A DNA stretch of 64,000 nt from Ricinus communis (lineage: Eukaryota > Streptophyta > Magnoliopsida > Malpighiales > Euphorbiaceae), in contig NC_063262.1 of the NCBI RefSeq assembly GCF_019578655.1, positions 14,577,582-14,641,581 of the forward strand, given 5' to 3'. Position 1 is the first letter of the stretch, and every line of letters starts with the position of its first letter. Below are positions 1 through 11,226 of the stretch, in pieces. The position numbers and the translations under genes were made by a program. Under the pieces are notes generated by a model, which was not told the DNA's origin, did no database searches, and saw nothing but the letters and a program-made list of their open reading frames with translations.

Positions 1-1
1 C

Positions 2-261
2 TATGGAGAGATAGTATCCGAGAGTGAAGTAGAGGAAGGAGATGACATGCCACCATTAGAGGATTGCAACGATGATGGCATTGAAGATCTAGTGAAAGGC
101 AAATTTTGGTCACTAGGTGCACACTCAATGTGCAAGTAAGTGAAGAAGATACTTTAGGGCAGCAAAGGGACAACATTTTCCACACAAGATGCCAAGTACA
201 AGGCAAGGTATGTAATATTATTATGGATAGCGGTAGTTGTACTAATGTTGCTAGAAATTAA
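2..261 (+). pseudogene. Ty3/gypsy gag-protease fragment, truncated
   Basis: Remnant of a gypsy polyprotein around the gag-protease junction. An acidic stretch after the CCHC region is open from base 2 to a stop near 139. A second frame, open from about base 130, carries the aspartic-protease motif D-S-G-S-C-T-N-V at 226-249 and then stops at 259-261. The frame change shows it is dead. The same region in gypsy-2 (47043 onward) has the equivalent acidic stretch followed by a D-G-G-S-C-T-N motif, which supports the identification. The 5' part lies outside the window and the 3' part is replaced by tandem-repeat DNA. Confidence 0.75.
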
Positions 262-1172
262 GCTATGGATTCTTTCAAGAAATTTGTGGGCTTATCAAGA
301 CTCACCTCCTTTCATTCTTTTGTATTCTTTGTCTACCCATGTGTTTAAATATATTCGATTTGATCTTTACGCTTAGCCATATGGAAGAGAACAAAGAACT
401 TATGATTTCTTTCCTTATCGTATTAATAACTCGATTTGATCCTTATGCTTAGCCATATGGAAGAGAACGAGGAACTTGTGATTTCTTTCCTTATTGGATC
501 TAAAATCCTACCTATGTTCTCATTTTGTTTGTTTTTTTTGTGTGTCTCTTTATAATCTCTTTCTAGTGTGATGGTTTGGTTTTATTTTGCGAGCATAAAC
601 ACGAATGTTGAGTGAAAGCATTTGAAGCGGCAATTATAGGCACCAATTCAATGCTTGGACAAATGCAAATAAGGAAAATTAGTTGATCAACTATTGATGT
701 CATTCTTCAAATGATCGCGAATGAATCTTTTCGAGGAAAGAGGAACGACTAGAATTAAGGCATGCTATAATATTTCAATTCAAGATTTGCACCATTGGGA
801 TCTCCATCATTCCTTGTCCTTCTAGGCACGCAGACTCCTGATGACATAAGGACTGGCATAAGGAATCATGGGAATGCAACTGAGAAGCTTGACTGGTGGC
901 ATTAGGGCTTAGCTTGACGATCAAGCAGGACGAGATGCAAATCCATGGGCGTAAGGGAGAAATCATGTTGCTTTCAATTAATCTAAGTGGGAATGCACCC
1001 GTTTTGATATTTGGGATGCATATAATGAATTAATTTGGGCTGAAGTGTTATTAGGTATGCCCAAACGAATTTCCCCTATTTTCATTAAGCTGGCTATAAA
1101 ATTTAGGAATACCACAGTTGTTAACCGGTCAATTTCTCTTCGGTTCTTGATTTGACTTTAGTTTATTCATCT

Positions 1173-1206
1173 ATAGAGAAGAAGAATAGAGAGAAATTAG
1201 AAAGCC
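1173..1206 (-). other. 34-bp pararetrovirus leader scrap inside the tandem array
   Basis: These 34 bases match the EPRV leader in copy A at about 10899-10932 exactly and in the same orientation. They sit between two imperfect copies of an array segment of about 100 bp (about 1072-1170 and 1213-1311), as if used as filler DNA at a repaired break that also duplicated the flank. Confidence 0.8.
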
Positions 1207-2112
1207 TATCCTTCTATTTTCGTTAAGCTGGCTCATAAAATTTGCGAATACCAGTGTTGTTAACTAGTCAACTTATCTCTAGTTCTTGATTTGACTTTAG
1301 TTTATTCATCTTTATTTATTTATTTATTCATATTTAACTTCTAGTTTCTTCTTCTTATGGAATAAGGGCTTTCGCACTATGAAAACCGCATGCAACCGAT
1401 TTGAGGCTAGTGAGCATATTATTGCATTCTTTTACATTAAAGGAAAATTAAGTTATGGGTTTTTTCAAGAACTTTACGGACTTGTCTAAATTTGCGCTAG
1501 CGAACCTAGACTTATTGGTCACGTTCGCTCTTTCTTTATGTACCATTGTGTTTCCAATTTGATTTGATCCTTACATTTAGCCATATGGAAAAGAATAAAG
1601 AACTTTTGATTTATTTCTTTATCAAATCTAAAATCCTGCCTATTTTCTGCTTTTGTTCGTTTCTCTTGTGCGTCTCTTTCTAATCCCTATATAGTGTGAT
1701 GGTTTGCTTTTATTTGGCGAGCATAAACACGAGTTAATCCAAGTGACAATCATAGGCACAGATCCAATGCTTGGACAAATAGGAAGAAATAAAATTAGTT
1801 GATTGAGTATTGATATCATTCTCCGAATGATCGCGGATGATTCTTTTAGAGGAAAGAGAGAACGATGAGGATCGAGGCACGTCCCAATATTCCAATTCAG
1901 TATTTGCACCATTCGGATCTCCATCATTCCATGTTCCTCTAGGCATGAGGACTCCTGATGACACAAGGATTGGCGTAAGGAATCATGGGAATGTAATTGA
2001 CAAGCTTGACCGGTGGCATTTGAGCGTGACTTGATGATCAAGCAAGAGGAGTCGCAAATCCACACGCGTCAGGGAGAATTCATGTTGCTTTCGATTAATC
2101 TAAGCGGGAATG

Positions 2113-2492
2113 TGATAGGAAATCATCATCTTAGCAACCATACACCCCAATAACTAATGAGTTATGATACATATGAAATCCAAGAAAGCACCCTCCAATC
2201 AAGTTGATGATAAAATATAATTAATTCATCAAGTTGATGATCAAGAACCTTAAATGGATATCTTTTAAGCTCTCCTATGTTTTCCTCTTTAATTCCCACT
2301 AGAATTCATTAAAAGTGGCTGTTTTAACATTGATTGCACTCATTTTGTAACTCCAAATGACAACTAGTCACACCCTAACTTAAGAAAACCTAATAAGACC
2401 TAAACATGCAAACAAAAAGGCTTCAAATGAATTGTATTGGACACTTGAGTTCAGCCCAAACTTATTGTACTAAATTGATATTTTGGTCTCTA
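2113..2492 (-). mobile_element. Old internally deleted LTR fragment (gypsy-3 LTR family)
   Basis: Starts with TGATAGGAAATCATCATC, the reverse complement of the 3' end of the LTR at 18560-19434, and follows that LTR at lower identity. The middle (R/U5) part is deleted and replaced by a short duplicated 'catcaagttgatgat' stretch. It stops around 2492, where array sequence resumes. No matching TSD is seen, so it is a truncated solo LTR or fragment. Confidence 0.75.
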
Positions 2493-4545
2493 CGCGCATA
2501 AGGGAGAAATCATGTAGTGACTAGTCAACTCCTCTCTAGTTCTTGATTTAACTTTAATTTATTGATCTTTCTTTATTTATATATTCATATTTACTTCTAG
2601 TTTCTTCTTCTTATGGAACGAGGGCTTTTGCACTATAATAACTGCATGCAACTAAATACTTGAGACTACTGAGCATATCTTTTTCGTTATTGATTCTTTC
2701 AAGAACTTCGCGGACTTACCAAGAGTTGCACTAGCGAACATATACTTATTGCTCACATCATTCCTTTCTTTTTTGTCTTTGTCTACCCTTCTATTTAAAT
2801 TAATTTGATTTGATCCTTATGGTTAGCCATGAAAGAGAATAAAGAACTTACGATTTCTTTCCTTATCGGATTCGAAATCCCATGTATGTTCTCACATGTT
2901 CATTTCTTTTGTTCATCTCTTTCTAATCTATGCCTAGTATGGTGATTTGGTTTTATTTGGTAGCATAAACACGAGTGCCAAGTTAAAGCGCGTGGAAGCG
3001 GCATTATAGGCATTGATCCAATGCTTGGACAAATGCAAAGGAGGAAACTAGCTGATCGAGTATTGATATCATTTTCTGAATGATTGTAAATGAATCTTCT
3101 AGATGAAAGAATGAAGGATGAGAATCGAGGAATGCCCTAATATTCCAATTCAAGATTAGCACCACTGGAATCTCCATTATTCCTTATTGCTCTAGGCACG
3201 AGGACTCCTAATGACACAAGGATTGTCATAAGAAATCATGGGAATTCAATTGACAGCCTTGATCGGTGGCATTGGGGCTTAGGTTGATGATCAACCAGGA
3301 GAATACATAAATCCACACGCGTAAGGGAGAAATCATGTTGGTTCTGATTAATCCAAGTGAGAATAAGCGTGTTTTGATGTTTGGGAGGCGTATAATGAAG
3401 TAAATTGGGTTGGAGTGTTATCAGGTACACCCACATGAATTTTCCATTATTATCATTAAGGAGTCATAGGAACGCAATTGACAAGCTTGACCATTGGAAA
3501 TGGTGCGTGACTTGATGATCATGCAACACTAGACCCAAATCCCTATGCGTGATGGAGATATCATTTTACTTTCGATTAATCCAAGACGGAATGCACACAT
3601 TTTGATGTTTCGAACATATATAATCAAGTAATTTAGGCCAAAGTGTTATTAGATAGACCCATACGAGTTTCTCCTTGCTTTCATTAAGTTGGCTCATAGA
3701 ATTTGAGAATATGAGATTTGTTGGCCAGTCAACTCCTTTCTGATTCTTGATTTGACTTTAGTTTATTCATATTTCTTTATTTATTTATTCATATTTAGCT
3801 TCTAGTTTCTTCTTCTAATAGAATGAGGGCTTTCACACTATGAAAACATCATACAACCGAATATTTAAGGCTAGTGAGCTTATTATTTCAGTTTTCTACC
3901 ATGCAGAGTATTAAGTTAAGGATTCTTTCAAGAATATTGCGGACTTATGAAGACTCGCACTAGTGAACCTAGACTCATTGCTCACGTTCTTCCTTTCTTT
4001 TGTGTTCTTTGTCTACCATTGTGTTTAAATTGATTCAATCTGATCCTTACATTTAGCCATGGAAGAGAATATAGAACTTGCGATCTCTTTACATATCGGA
4101 TACGAAATCCAACCTATATTCTCATTTTTTTATTTCTTTTGTTTATCTCTTTCTAATCTATGTCTAGTATGATGGTTTGGTTTTATTTGGAAAACATAAA
4201 CATGAGTGTTGAGTTAAAGCGCGTGGAAGCAGTAATTATAGGCACCGATCCAATGCTTGGAATAATGCAAAGAAAGAAAATTAGTTGATTGAGTATTGAT
4301 ATCCTTCTTCGAATGATCGCGGACAAATCTTTTAGAGGAAAGACAGAATGCCGGGAATTGAGGCATGCCCAAATATTTCAATTTAGGGATTTGCACCATT
4401 GGGATCTGCATCATTCCTTGTTCCTCTAGGCACGAGGACCCCTGATGGCACAAAGATTGACATAAGGAATCATGGGAATGCATTTGACAATCTTGACCTG
4501 TGGCATTGGGGATTACTTGATGATCAAGCAAGATGAGAGCCAAAC

Positions 4546-4713
4546 TTCAAGTGCTAGTTTCATTGTTGGAACTAGTTTTTGTCCTAACTTCACTTGAGGA
4601 GATCCTTGGGTTTTGTCATCATCTTGATTGGAGGGTGTTTTCTTGCATTCCATATGTATCATAACTCATTAGTTATTGGGGTGTGTGGTTGCTAAGATGA
4701 TGATTTCCTATCA
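4546..4713 (+). repeat. 5' LTR remnant of short LTR element copy 1
   Basis: The last 168 bases of the LTR, ending TCCTATCA. The U3 and R parts present in the 3' LTR are missing. Confidence 0.9.
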
Positions 4714-4715
4714 TT

Positions 4716-4727
4716 TGGTATCAGAGC
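4716..4727 (+). promoter_or_regulatory. Primer-binding site, tRNA-Met type
   Basis: TGGTATCAGAGC lies two bases after the LTR end. This is the usual plant initiator-tRNA-Met primer site of LTR retrotransposons, where minus-strand DNA synthesis starts. Confidence 0.9.
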
Positions 4728-4839
4728 TTGCTTCAAGTTGAGGTTTGCTTTATCTTTGTTTTCTTTGTGCTATTAAAGTTTCTCATCTTCTCTACTTTTT
4801 TTTTAGTGTCGAAATCTTCGTTATCAATCTTATGATAAG

Positions 4840-5592
4840 ATGTGGGGTCAAAGAAATGATTGTTATGAAGACTGTAGACAAAATTTTTATTCTTCTAAAT
4901 CTAAACCTAAGAGGTTAGATAGACAACCAAGTCTAGTATTTGTTGATGAATTGTCCAAGGAGAACAGAGCTTTAAGAATCGGTCTTGAAGCATTTAAGCA
5001 TGAGCTTGAAGAGTTCAAGATGTTGACTAATAGCTTTCTTAAGCATCTTAAAGATAAAGCCGATTCTAAGCCATCATTGAAGACTAACATCGATGATGTA
5101 AAGGAGGTAAATTGCTCTACTGAAGTCAATGTAGATTTTGAAGACTTGATAATTGGAGATGGCAAGAAAGACAATGACTTGTTACCTTCAAATGAATTCA
5201 ATAATGAAGAGTTTGTCGCTGATGGAGAGGCAATGGTTCAGTTAGTGAAGAATGAAAGAGTTTTGCTTGATAAAACCGAGACTTTTGAGCATGTTGAATT
5301 TATTGGTACTGAAAATATTATTTGTTCTAAAATTCCTCTAATCACTATTGTGAAGGAATTGCAGGTTGAAGATGGCATTCCATTATCGTTTGAGATTATA
5401 TGTTTATTTCTTTCGCAATATTTGGGCAAAATTCGAGGACGAATTTTATTTCAAGAAAGGGGGAATGATATGAATCAAGGCTGCCATGAGATTACATTGC
5501 AAAGGCATGAACCAAAAGGTCCAAAATGGAAATGCAACTCATGCATGAAAACAAGAGTCCAACCTTATAATGAAGCATTTAGACCATTTTGA
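4840..5592 (+). CDS. Unknown ORF of short LTR element, copy 1 (250 aa)
   Basis: A complete 250-residue frame starting at the first ATG after the primer-binding site and running through the polypurine tract about 125 bases into the 3' LTR. Residues about 38-70 are charged and Leu-rich (a short coiled-coil is plausible), residues about 85-150 are acidic, and a hydrophobic stretch (about 183-197) precedes the PPT-encoded part. There is no CCHC knuckle, protease DSG/DTG, YxDD or DDE motif. The piece just before the PPT occupies the same place as the end of pol in the related gypsy elements, so the frame may descend from a deleted polyprotein. Its sequence is, as far as I can see, identical to 24131-24838 until a one-base deletion in that copy. 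Function is unknown; it could be a Gag-like structural protein or an evolving passenger. Confidence 0.7.
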   Translation: MWGQRNDCYEDCRQNFYSSKSKPKRLDRQPSLVFVDELSKENRALRIGLEAFKHELEEFKMLTNSFLKHLKDKADSKPSLKTNIDDVKEVNCSTEVNVDFEDLIIGDGKKDNDLLPSNEFNNEEFVADGEAMVQLVKNERVLLDKTETFEHVEFIGTENIICSKIPLITIVKELQVEDGIPLSFEIICLFLSQYLGKIRGRILFQERGNDMNQGCHEITLQRHEPKGPKWKCNSCMKTRVQPYNEAFRPF

Positions 5593-6288
5593 AGAATAAA
5601 AGCCATTCGGCTATGATTAGGCCTTTGAGCTTAATTCATATTTATATGGGTTCTTATCTTTTGGGTTTTAGCTTAAGTAATTATTTTAGTTTATTTTTAT
5701 TTAATTAAGGATTATTTTATTAGGTGTGAGTTATATGTGTGGTGTATGGAGTTACAAATGAGTGCACATGTTTAGTTGTCATTTGGGGAGTTACAAAATG
5801 AGGGCCATCAATGTAAAAAACAGCCATTTTTAATGAGTTTTAAGGGGAATTAAAGGGAAAACGTGGGGAAGCTTAAAAGATATCTATTTAGGTTTCTTTG
5901 TCTTATTTTGGCTATAAATATCAAAGCCAAATTCATTTGTAAAGAATAGAATTTTTGAATGATAATCTTTGTTTGCTCTTTGTGAGTGTTTTTGCTTAAG
6001 TTCTTGCATGAACTTTGAACTTATCAAACTATTTTTAGTTTGTGGCGTTCTCTAACCAAAATCTTGTGTTTGATTCTTAACTTATCAAATCATACTTGGT
6101 TTGTGGCGTTTGGAGTTGAATTCAAGTGCTAGTTTCATTGTTGGAACTAGTTTTTGTCCTAACTTCACTTGAGGAGATCCTTGGGTTTTGGAATCATCTT
6201 GATTGGAGGGTGTTTTCTTGCATTCCATATGTATCATAACTCATTAGTTATTGGGGTGTGTGGTTGCTAAGATGATGATTTCCTATCA
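5466..6288 (+). repeat. 3' LTR of short LTR element copy 1
   Basis: 823 bp, TGATATGAATC...TCCTATCA. A TATAAATA box lies at about 5912-5919, roughly 30 bases upstream of the likely transcription start (U3/R border). The preceding bases 5453-5465 (AAGAAAGGGGGAA) are the polypurine tract. Confidence 0.9.
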
Positions 6289-9202
6289 CTTTACTTTGTT
6301 TATTTATTCATATTTAGCTTCTAATTTCTTTTTCTTATGGAATGAGGGCTTTCGCACTATAAAAACTGCATGAAACCAAATATTTGAGGCTAATGAGTAT
6401 ATTATTTCAATCTTCTACATTGAGGGATATCAAGTTATGGGTTCTTTCAAGAACCTTGCAGAGTTATGAAGACTCGTGCTAGCGAACCTAGACTTATTGC
6501 TCATGTCCTATCTTTGTTTTGTTTTCTTTATCTACCCTTGTGTTTAAATCAATTCGATTTGATCCTTACGAATAGCTGTATGGAAGAGAACAAAGACTGT
6601 GGTTTCTTTCTTTATTGGATCTGAAACCCTACCTATGTTCTAATGTTTGTTCATTTCTTTTGTGCTTCTCTTTCTAATCTCTTTCTAGTATGATGGTTTT
6701 ATTTTATTTGGCTAGAATAAATACGAGTGTTGAGTAAAAGTGTGTGGAAGCAGCAATCATAGGCATCGATCCGATGCTTGGACAAATGCGTAGAAAAAAT
6801 TTAGTTGATCGAGTACTGGTATCATTCTCCAAATGATCGCGGATGAATCTTTTAGAGGAAAGAGGGAATGATGTGAATCGAGACACGACCAAATATTCTA
6901 ATTTAGGATTTACACCATTGGGATCTCCATCATTCCTTATTCCTCTAGGTATGAGGACTCCTGATGATAAAAGGATTGATGTAAGGAATCATGGGAACGC
7001 AATTGATGAGCTTCACAGTAGCATTGGAGCTTAGCTCGATGATAAAGCAGGACGAGGCGTAAATCCACATGGGTAAAGAAGAAATCATACTTCTTTCAGT
7101 TAATCCGAGCGAGAATGAGAGCTTTTTGATTTTTGGGATGCATATAAAGAAGTAATTTGGGCTGAAGTATTATTAGGTAGGCCTACGCGAATTATCCATT
7201 GTTTTTGTTAAGTTGGCTCATAAAAATTGGGAATATGAGAGTTATTGACCAATCAAATCCTCTCCGGTCCGTGATTTGATTTTAGTTTATTTATCTTTCT
7301 TTATTTATTTATTCATATTTAGCTTATAGTTTCTTCTTCTTATGGAATAAGGGCTTTCACACTATGAAAACCACATGCAACCAAATAATTGAGACTAGTG
7401 AGCAGCATATTGTTTCTTTTTTCTACCTTGCGAGAAATCAAGTTAAGGCACTGATCCAATGCTTGGAAAACGCAAAGAAAGAAAATCAGTGGATCGAGTA
7501 TTGATATCATTCTCTGAATGATCATAGACGAATCTTTTGAAGGGAAGAGCGAACGACGAGAATTGAGGCACGCCCAAATATTTCAATTCAGGATTTGCAC
7601 CAATGGGGTCTACATCATTCCTTGTTCCTCTAGGCACGAGGCCTCCTGATGAGACAAGGATTAGCGTAGGTAATCATTAGAACGTAATTGACAAGCTTGA
7701 CCGATGGCGTTAGGTTGTTGATGTGATGATCAAGCAGGACAAGACATAAATCCATGCGTGTAAGGGACAAATCATGTTGCTTTCAGTTAATCCAAGTGGC
7801 AATGCGTGTGTTTTGATATTCGAGATGCATATAATGAAGTAACTTGTCTCTAATGTTATTAGATTGGCCCATGTCAATATCCCGTTAGTTTCGTTAAGTT
7901 GGCTCCTAAAATTTAGGACTACGAGAGTTGTTGACCAATCAATTCATTTCTGGTTGTTGAATTGACTTTAGTTAATTCATCTTTCTATATTTATGTATTC
8001 ATATTTAGCTTGTAGTTTCTTCTTCTTATGGAATGAGGTCTCTCGCACTATGAAGACCGCATGCAACCAAATATTTGAGACTAGTAAGCATATTATTTCG
8101 GTGTTCTACCTTGCTGCAAATCAAGTCATGGGTTCTTTCAAGAACTTTGAGGACTTATAAAACTCTCGCCAACAAACCTGTACTTATCACTCATGTCCTT
8201 TCTTTCTTTTGTGTTCTTTGCCTACTCTTGTGTTTAAATCAATTCGATTTGATACTTTCAATTAGCCGTATGGAAGAGAACAAAGAACTTGGAGCTAAAT
8301 ATGAAGAAGAAACTAAGAAGAAGTACATACTAGGTTATTAGGTATGCCCACGCGAATTTTTTCTTAATTTTGCAAGCTTGACCGATGGCATTAGGGCGTG
8401 ATGATCAAGTAGCACTAGGCACAAATCCATGGGCGTAATGGAGAAATCATTTTACTTTCGATTAGTACAAGTGGGCGTGCGTTTTGATGTTTGGGAAGCA
8501 TATAATGAAGTAAATTGGGCAAGAGTGTTATTAGGTATGGCCACACAAATTTCCTTTGTTTTTGTTAAGAAATCATGGGAATGTAGTTGATAAGCTTCAC
8601 TAGTGGCATTGGAGCATAAACATGAGTGTTGAGTGAAAGCGTGTGGAAGCGGAAATCATACGCAATGATCTGATGCTTGGACAAATGCGCAGAAAGAAAA
8701 TTTATTGATCGAGTACTGGTATCATTCTCCGAATGATTGCGGATGAAACTTTTGGAGGAAAAAGGGAATGATGTGAATCGAGGCATGACCAAATATTTCG
8801 ATTCAGGATTTACCCCATTGAGGTCTCCATCATTCCTTGTTCCTCTAGGCACGAGGACTCCTAATGATAGAAGGATTGGCATAAGGAATCATTGGAAGGC
8901 AATTGATAAGCTTGACTAGTGGCATTGGGGCTTAGCTTAACGATCAAGCAGGATGAGACAAAAATCCACGAGCGTAAAGGAGAAGTCATGTTACTTTTGA
9001 TTAATCCAAGCAGAAATGCGACCGTTTTGATGTCTGGGACGCATATAATGAAGTAATTAAGGTCGGAGTGTTATTAGGTATACCCACATGAATTCTCCCT
9101 GTGTTTGTTAAGTTGGCTCATAAAATTTGGGACTACTAGTGTTGTTGAATAGTCAACTCGTCTTCGATTCTTGATTTGACTTTAATTTATTCATCTTTAT
9201 TT

Positions 9203-9919
9203 TGTTAAGAACCTCCAAGGATTAGAACCACGAACCCTAATGATTATGAACCCGTGAATTACTATCTTAGAAACCCAAGAACAAATTGAGTTTCAAAACC
9301 CAAGAACCGCTTAAATCAGATTGCAAGGTATGGTTGATCAAGATCAGAACCTAAAGAAAACTAAGTTCTTTAAACCCTAACCCTTAACACGCCACAAGGA
9401 TAGATCAATTCCTTGATAAGTGGTTTATGCGTTCAACAAGAATTCAAGAATTCAAGCAAATATGCAAAGGAAACAACTACTATAATTTTATCAAAATTTG
9501 AATTCCTCAAAACACAACTTAAGGGGCGTTTTTATAGCCACCTAACATAAGAAACCCTAGTAAAACTATTAACCCTAACTGCCACATAAGAAAAATAGGC
9601 AATAACATTGTTCTGAACTTAAATAAGAGATTTCAGCCCAAATATTAGCCCACATTGGTCTTCATGTATTTGGACTTGCAAAACATTGAATAAAGCCCAT
9701 TCAGATGTGTCTTTACTTGGGCCTATCCTAGCATGACCAATTGAGCTTCCTTGACTAGCCTAATCTTGCATATAGCCAATTAAGGCTTCTTGTAGCTTCT
9801 TGGACCTTGACCTTGTAATTGGGCCTTGTAGCATGCTCAATGGATCCTTAGCTTTATCTTTGGTTTTCTTGTTGTCCTCTCCATCAAGTCCATCTTTAAG
9901 CTTGGCCATGTCCATATCA
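9203..9919 (-). repeat. 3' LTR of gypsy-4
   Basis: 717 bp with TG...CA ends (TGTTAAGAACC...CCATATCA read on the plus strand). It lies directly downstream, in element sense, of a purine-rich tract (9920-9937). The flank at 9202 is tandem-array DNA. The partner LTR is gone, so no TSD can be tested. Confidence 0.8.
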
Positions 9920-10491
9920 TTCCATCCTTCTTTAGGATGATTCGTCCTCGAATCAAGTTCATCACCTACATCAAAAGGACTCAAATCAGCTACATTAAAT
10001 GTACCACTCACATTATACTCACCTTTCAAATCAATCTTGTAGGCATTGTCATTGATCCTCTCAAGGACTTGAAATGGACCATCACCCCTCGGACTTAGTT
10101 TAGACTTTCTTTGATTTGGGAACCTTTCTTTGCGAAAATGCACCCAAACCCAATCTCCAGGTTGGAATACCATTGGAATTCGTCCTTTATTAACCCTCTC
10201 GGCCACTTTTGCATTTTGCTTCTCAACTCTCTCTTTAACTTGTTTGTGTAGCTTTTTAACCAAATCTGCCTTAGAAGAACCTTCAACACTAACAAGCTTG
10301 TTAAAAGGCAAAGGAATCAAATCAATAGGAGTTAAAGGATTAAAGCCATATACAATTTCAAATGGTGAAGTGTGTGTAGTGCTATGAACAGCTCTATTAT
10401 ATGCAAATTCAACATATGGCAACAAATCCTCCCAAGATTTTAAATTCCTAGAAATCAACGCACGAAGCAATTGAATCAAAGTCCTATTCAC
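9760..10491 (-). pseudogene. gypsy-4 integrase C-terminal part
   Basis: A 243-residue frame covering the end of the integrase catalytic domain and its C-terminal tail. Visible motifs are the block around [20 protein letters not shown], the [14 protein letters not shown] block and [21 protein letters not shown]. After the D-S-R-T-N element at the polypurine tract the frame continues into the LTR and ends with a GPITRSRSK motif. That overlap of pol with the 3' LTR is typical of CRM-lineage elements lacking a normal chromodomain. The upstream catalytic core continues in another frame to 10672, so a frameshift lies near 10500. Non-functional fragment. Confidence 0.85.
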
Positions 10492-10673
10492 AACTTCAGT
10501 TTGTCCATCCCATACGTGGATGGCAAGTAGTAGAAAAAAGCAATTTAGTTCCTAACTTACTCCATAGCACACGCCAAAAGTGACTTAGAAATTTAACATC
10601 TCTATCACTAACAATGGTCCTAGGTACTCCATGCAAACGCACAACTTCTCTAAAAAACAAATCAGCAATATGG

Positions 10674-11226
10674 ACAGATGACGCCGAGAGCTGTTCATGC
10701 TACAATCCTCATGCTGTAAACTCAAGGAGAATATCCTTACTCAAGGCAAGAGAGTTTCTTTAAGCTAAGACCAAAGAGGCACCTCGCCATGGGGGTCTTT
10801 CTGCTTCTTTGAAACTCGAATAGCCGAGTTAGATGAGTTAGCCCTTTTGGATTATAACAGAAACAGATCGTAGCAACAGCTAATTCATTGCCATAGGATA
10901 GAGAAGAAGAATAGAGAGAAATTAGAAAGCCATGAAAGATAAGAAAGATAAGTGTTTATTCCTTGCACAACCTGATTTACAAGAGAGACGAACCCTCCTT
11001 TATATAGGAAAAGGGGAAACGTCAAGATAAACTTACAAACCACAAACTCTTGCCACCTGGCAAGATAACTATGCTTAATGCATGCGCATTAAAAAGGAAT
11101 ATATTCCTTTTTCATAAAGGAGTAAAACATGTGACATAAAAAGCCAAAATATCTACTTTAAGTACAATAATATAGAGCATCTTCTCAGTGGAGCATCTTG
11201 CTTTTTGTGAGTGGCTTATTCGATCC
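10674..11226 (-). promoter_or_regulatory. EPRV copy A intergenic region and leader
   Basis: Non-coding region between the end of the polyprotein and the primer-binding site. On the minus strand it holds a TATA box (TATATAAA class, about 10998-11006), the 7-2-7 inverted repeat CTTGCCA/TGGCAAG at 11049-11064, and a perfect 22-bp palindrome centred on GGAATATATTCC at 11091-11112. The same elements occur in copy B (58269-58378). About 320 bases of leader follow the TATA box to the end at 10674. Confidence 0.8.

Larger units (their letters stand above)
4546..6288 (+). mobile_element. Short LTR element, copy 1 (5' LTR truncated)
   Basis: A 168-bp remnant of the 5' LTR ends at 4713 (...TCCTATCA). 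It is followed by a tRNA-Met primer-binding site (TGGTATCAGAGC), one ORF, a polypurine tract at 5453-5465 and a full 3' LTR at 5466-6288. There is no reverse transcriptase, integrase or Gag zinc knuckle, so the element is non-autonomous. The left flank and the right flank belong to different positions of the array unit, so a deletion removed most of the 5' LTR, its TSD and about 0.3 kb of neighbouring array. A second copy is at 23183-25564 and a solo LTR at 60961-61780. Confidence 0.9.
262..9202. repeat. Degenerate long-unit tandem array
   Basis: The same block of sequence recurs in the same order. It contains a 'ttatggaatgagggctttc' motif, a 'atggaagagaacaaagaac' motif, a 'cattccttgttcctctaggc' motif and a 'cataatgaagtaatttgggc' motif. 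The first motif anchors at about 1355, 2611, 3816, 6335, 7340 and 8026. Undisturbed spacing is about 1.2-1.25 kb; shorter spacings and the 3816-6335 gap reflect deletions and the element at 4546-6288. Copies differ by many substitutions, largely C/T and G/A, as expected for old methylated DNA. No conserved reading frame runs through the copies. I do not recognise the family; it could be a satellite with a large unit or an internally repetitive transposon remnant. Confidence 0.8.
9203..10672 (-). mobile_element. gypsy-4: truncated Ty3/gypsy element (3' LTR and integrase end)
   Basis: On the minus strand a pol fragment runs into a polypurine stretch and an LTR at 9203-9919. Only the 3' third remains. 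The upstream side stops at 10672 inside integrase, where EPRV copy A begins. The LTR is unlike those of gypsy-1/-2/-3, so this is a separate family of the same lineage. Confidence 0.85.

Noticed and set aside
775..2065. Frames of 63-141 residues in the tandem array (also 4214-4543, 6704-6892, 8565-8882)
   Set aside because: They recur as fragments of the array unit in differing lengths with stops, and have no conserved start or domain.
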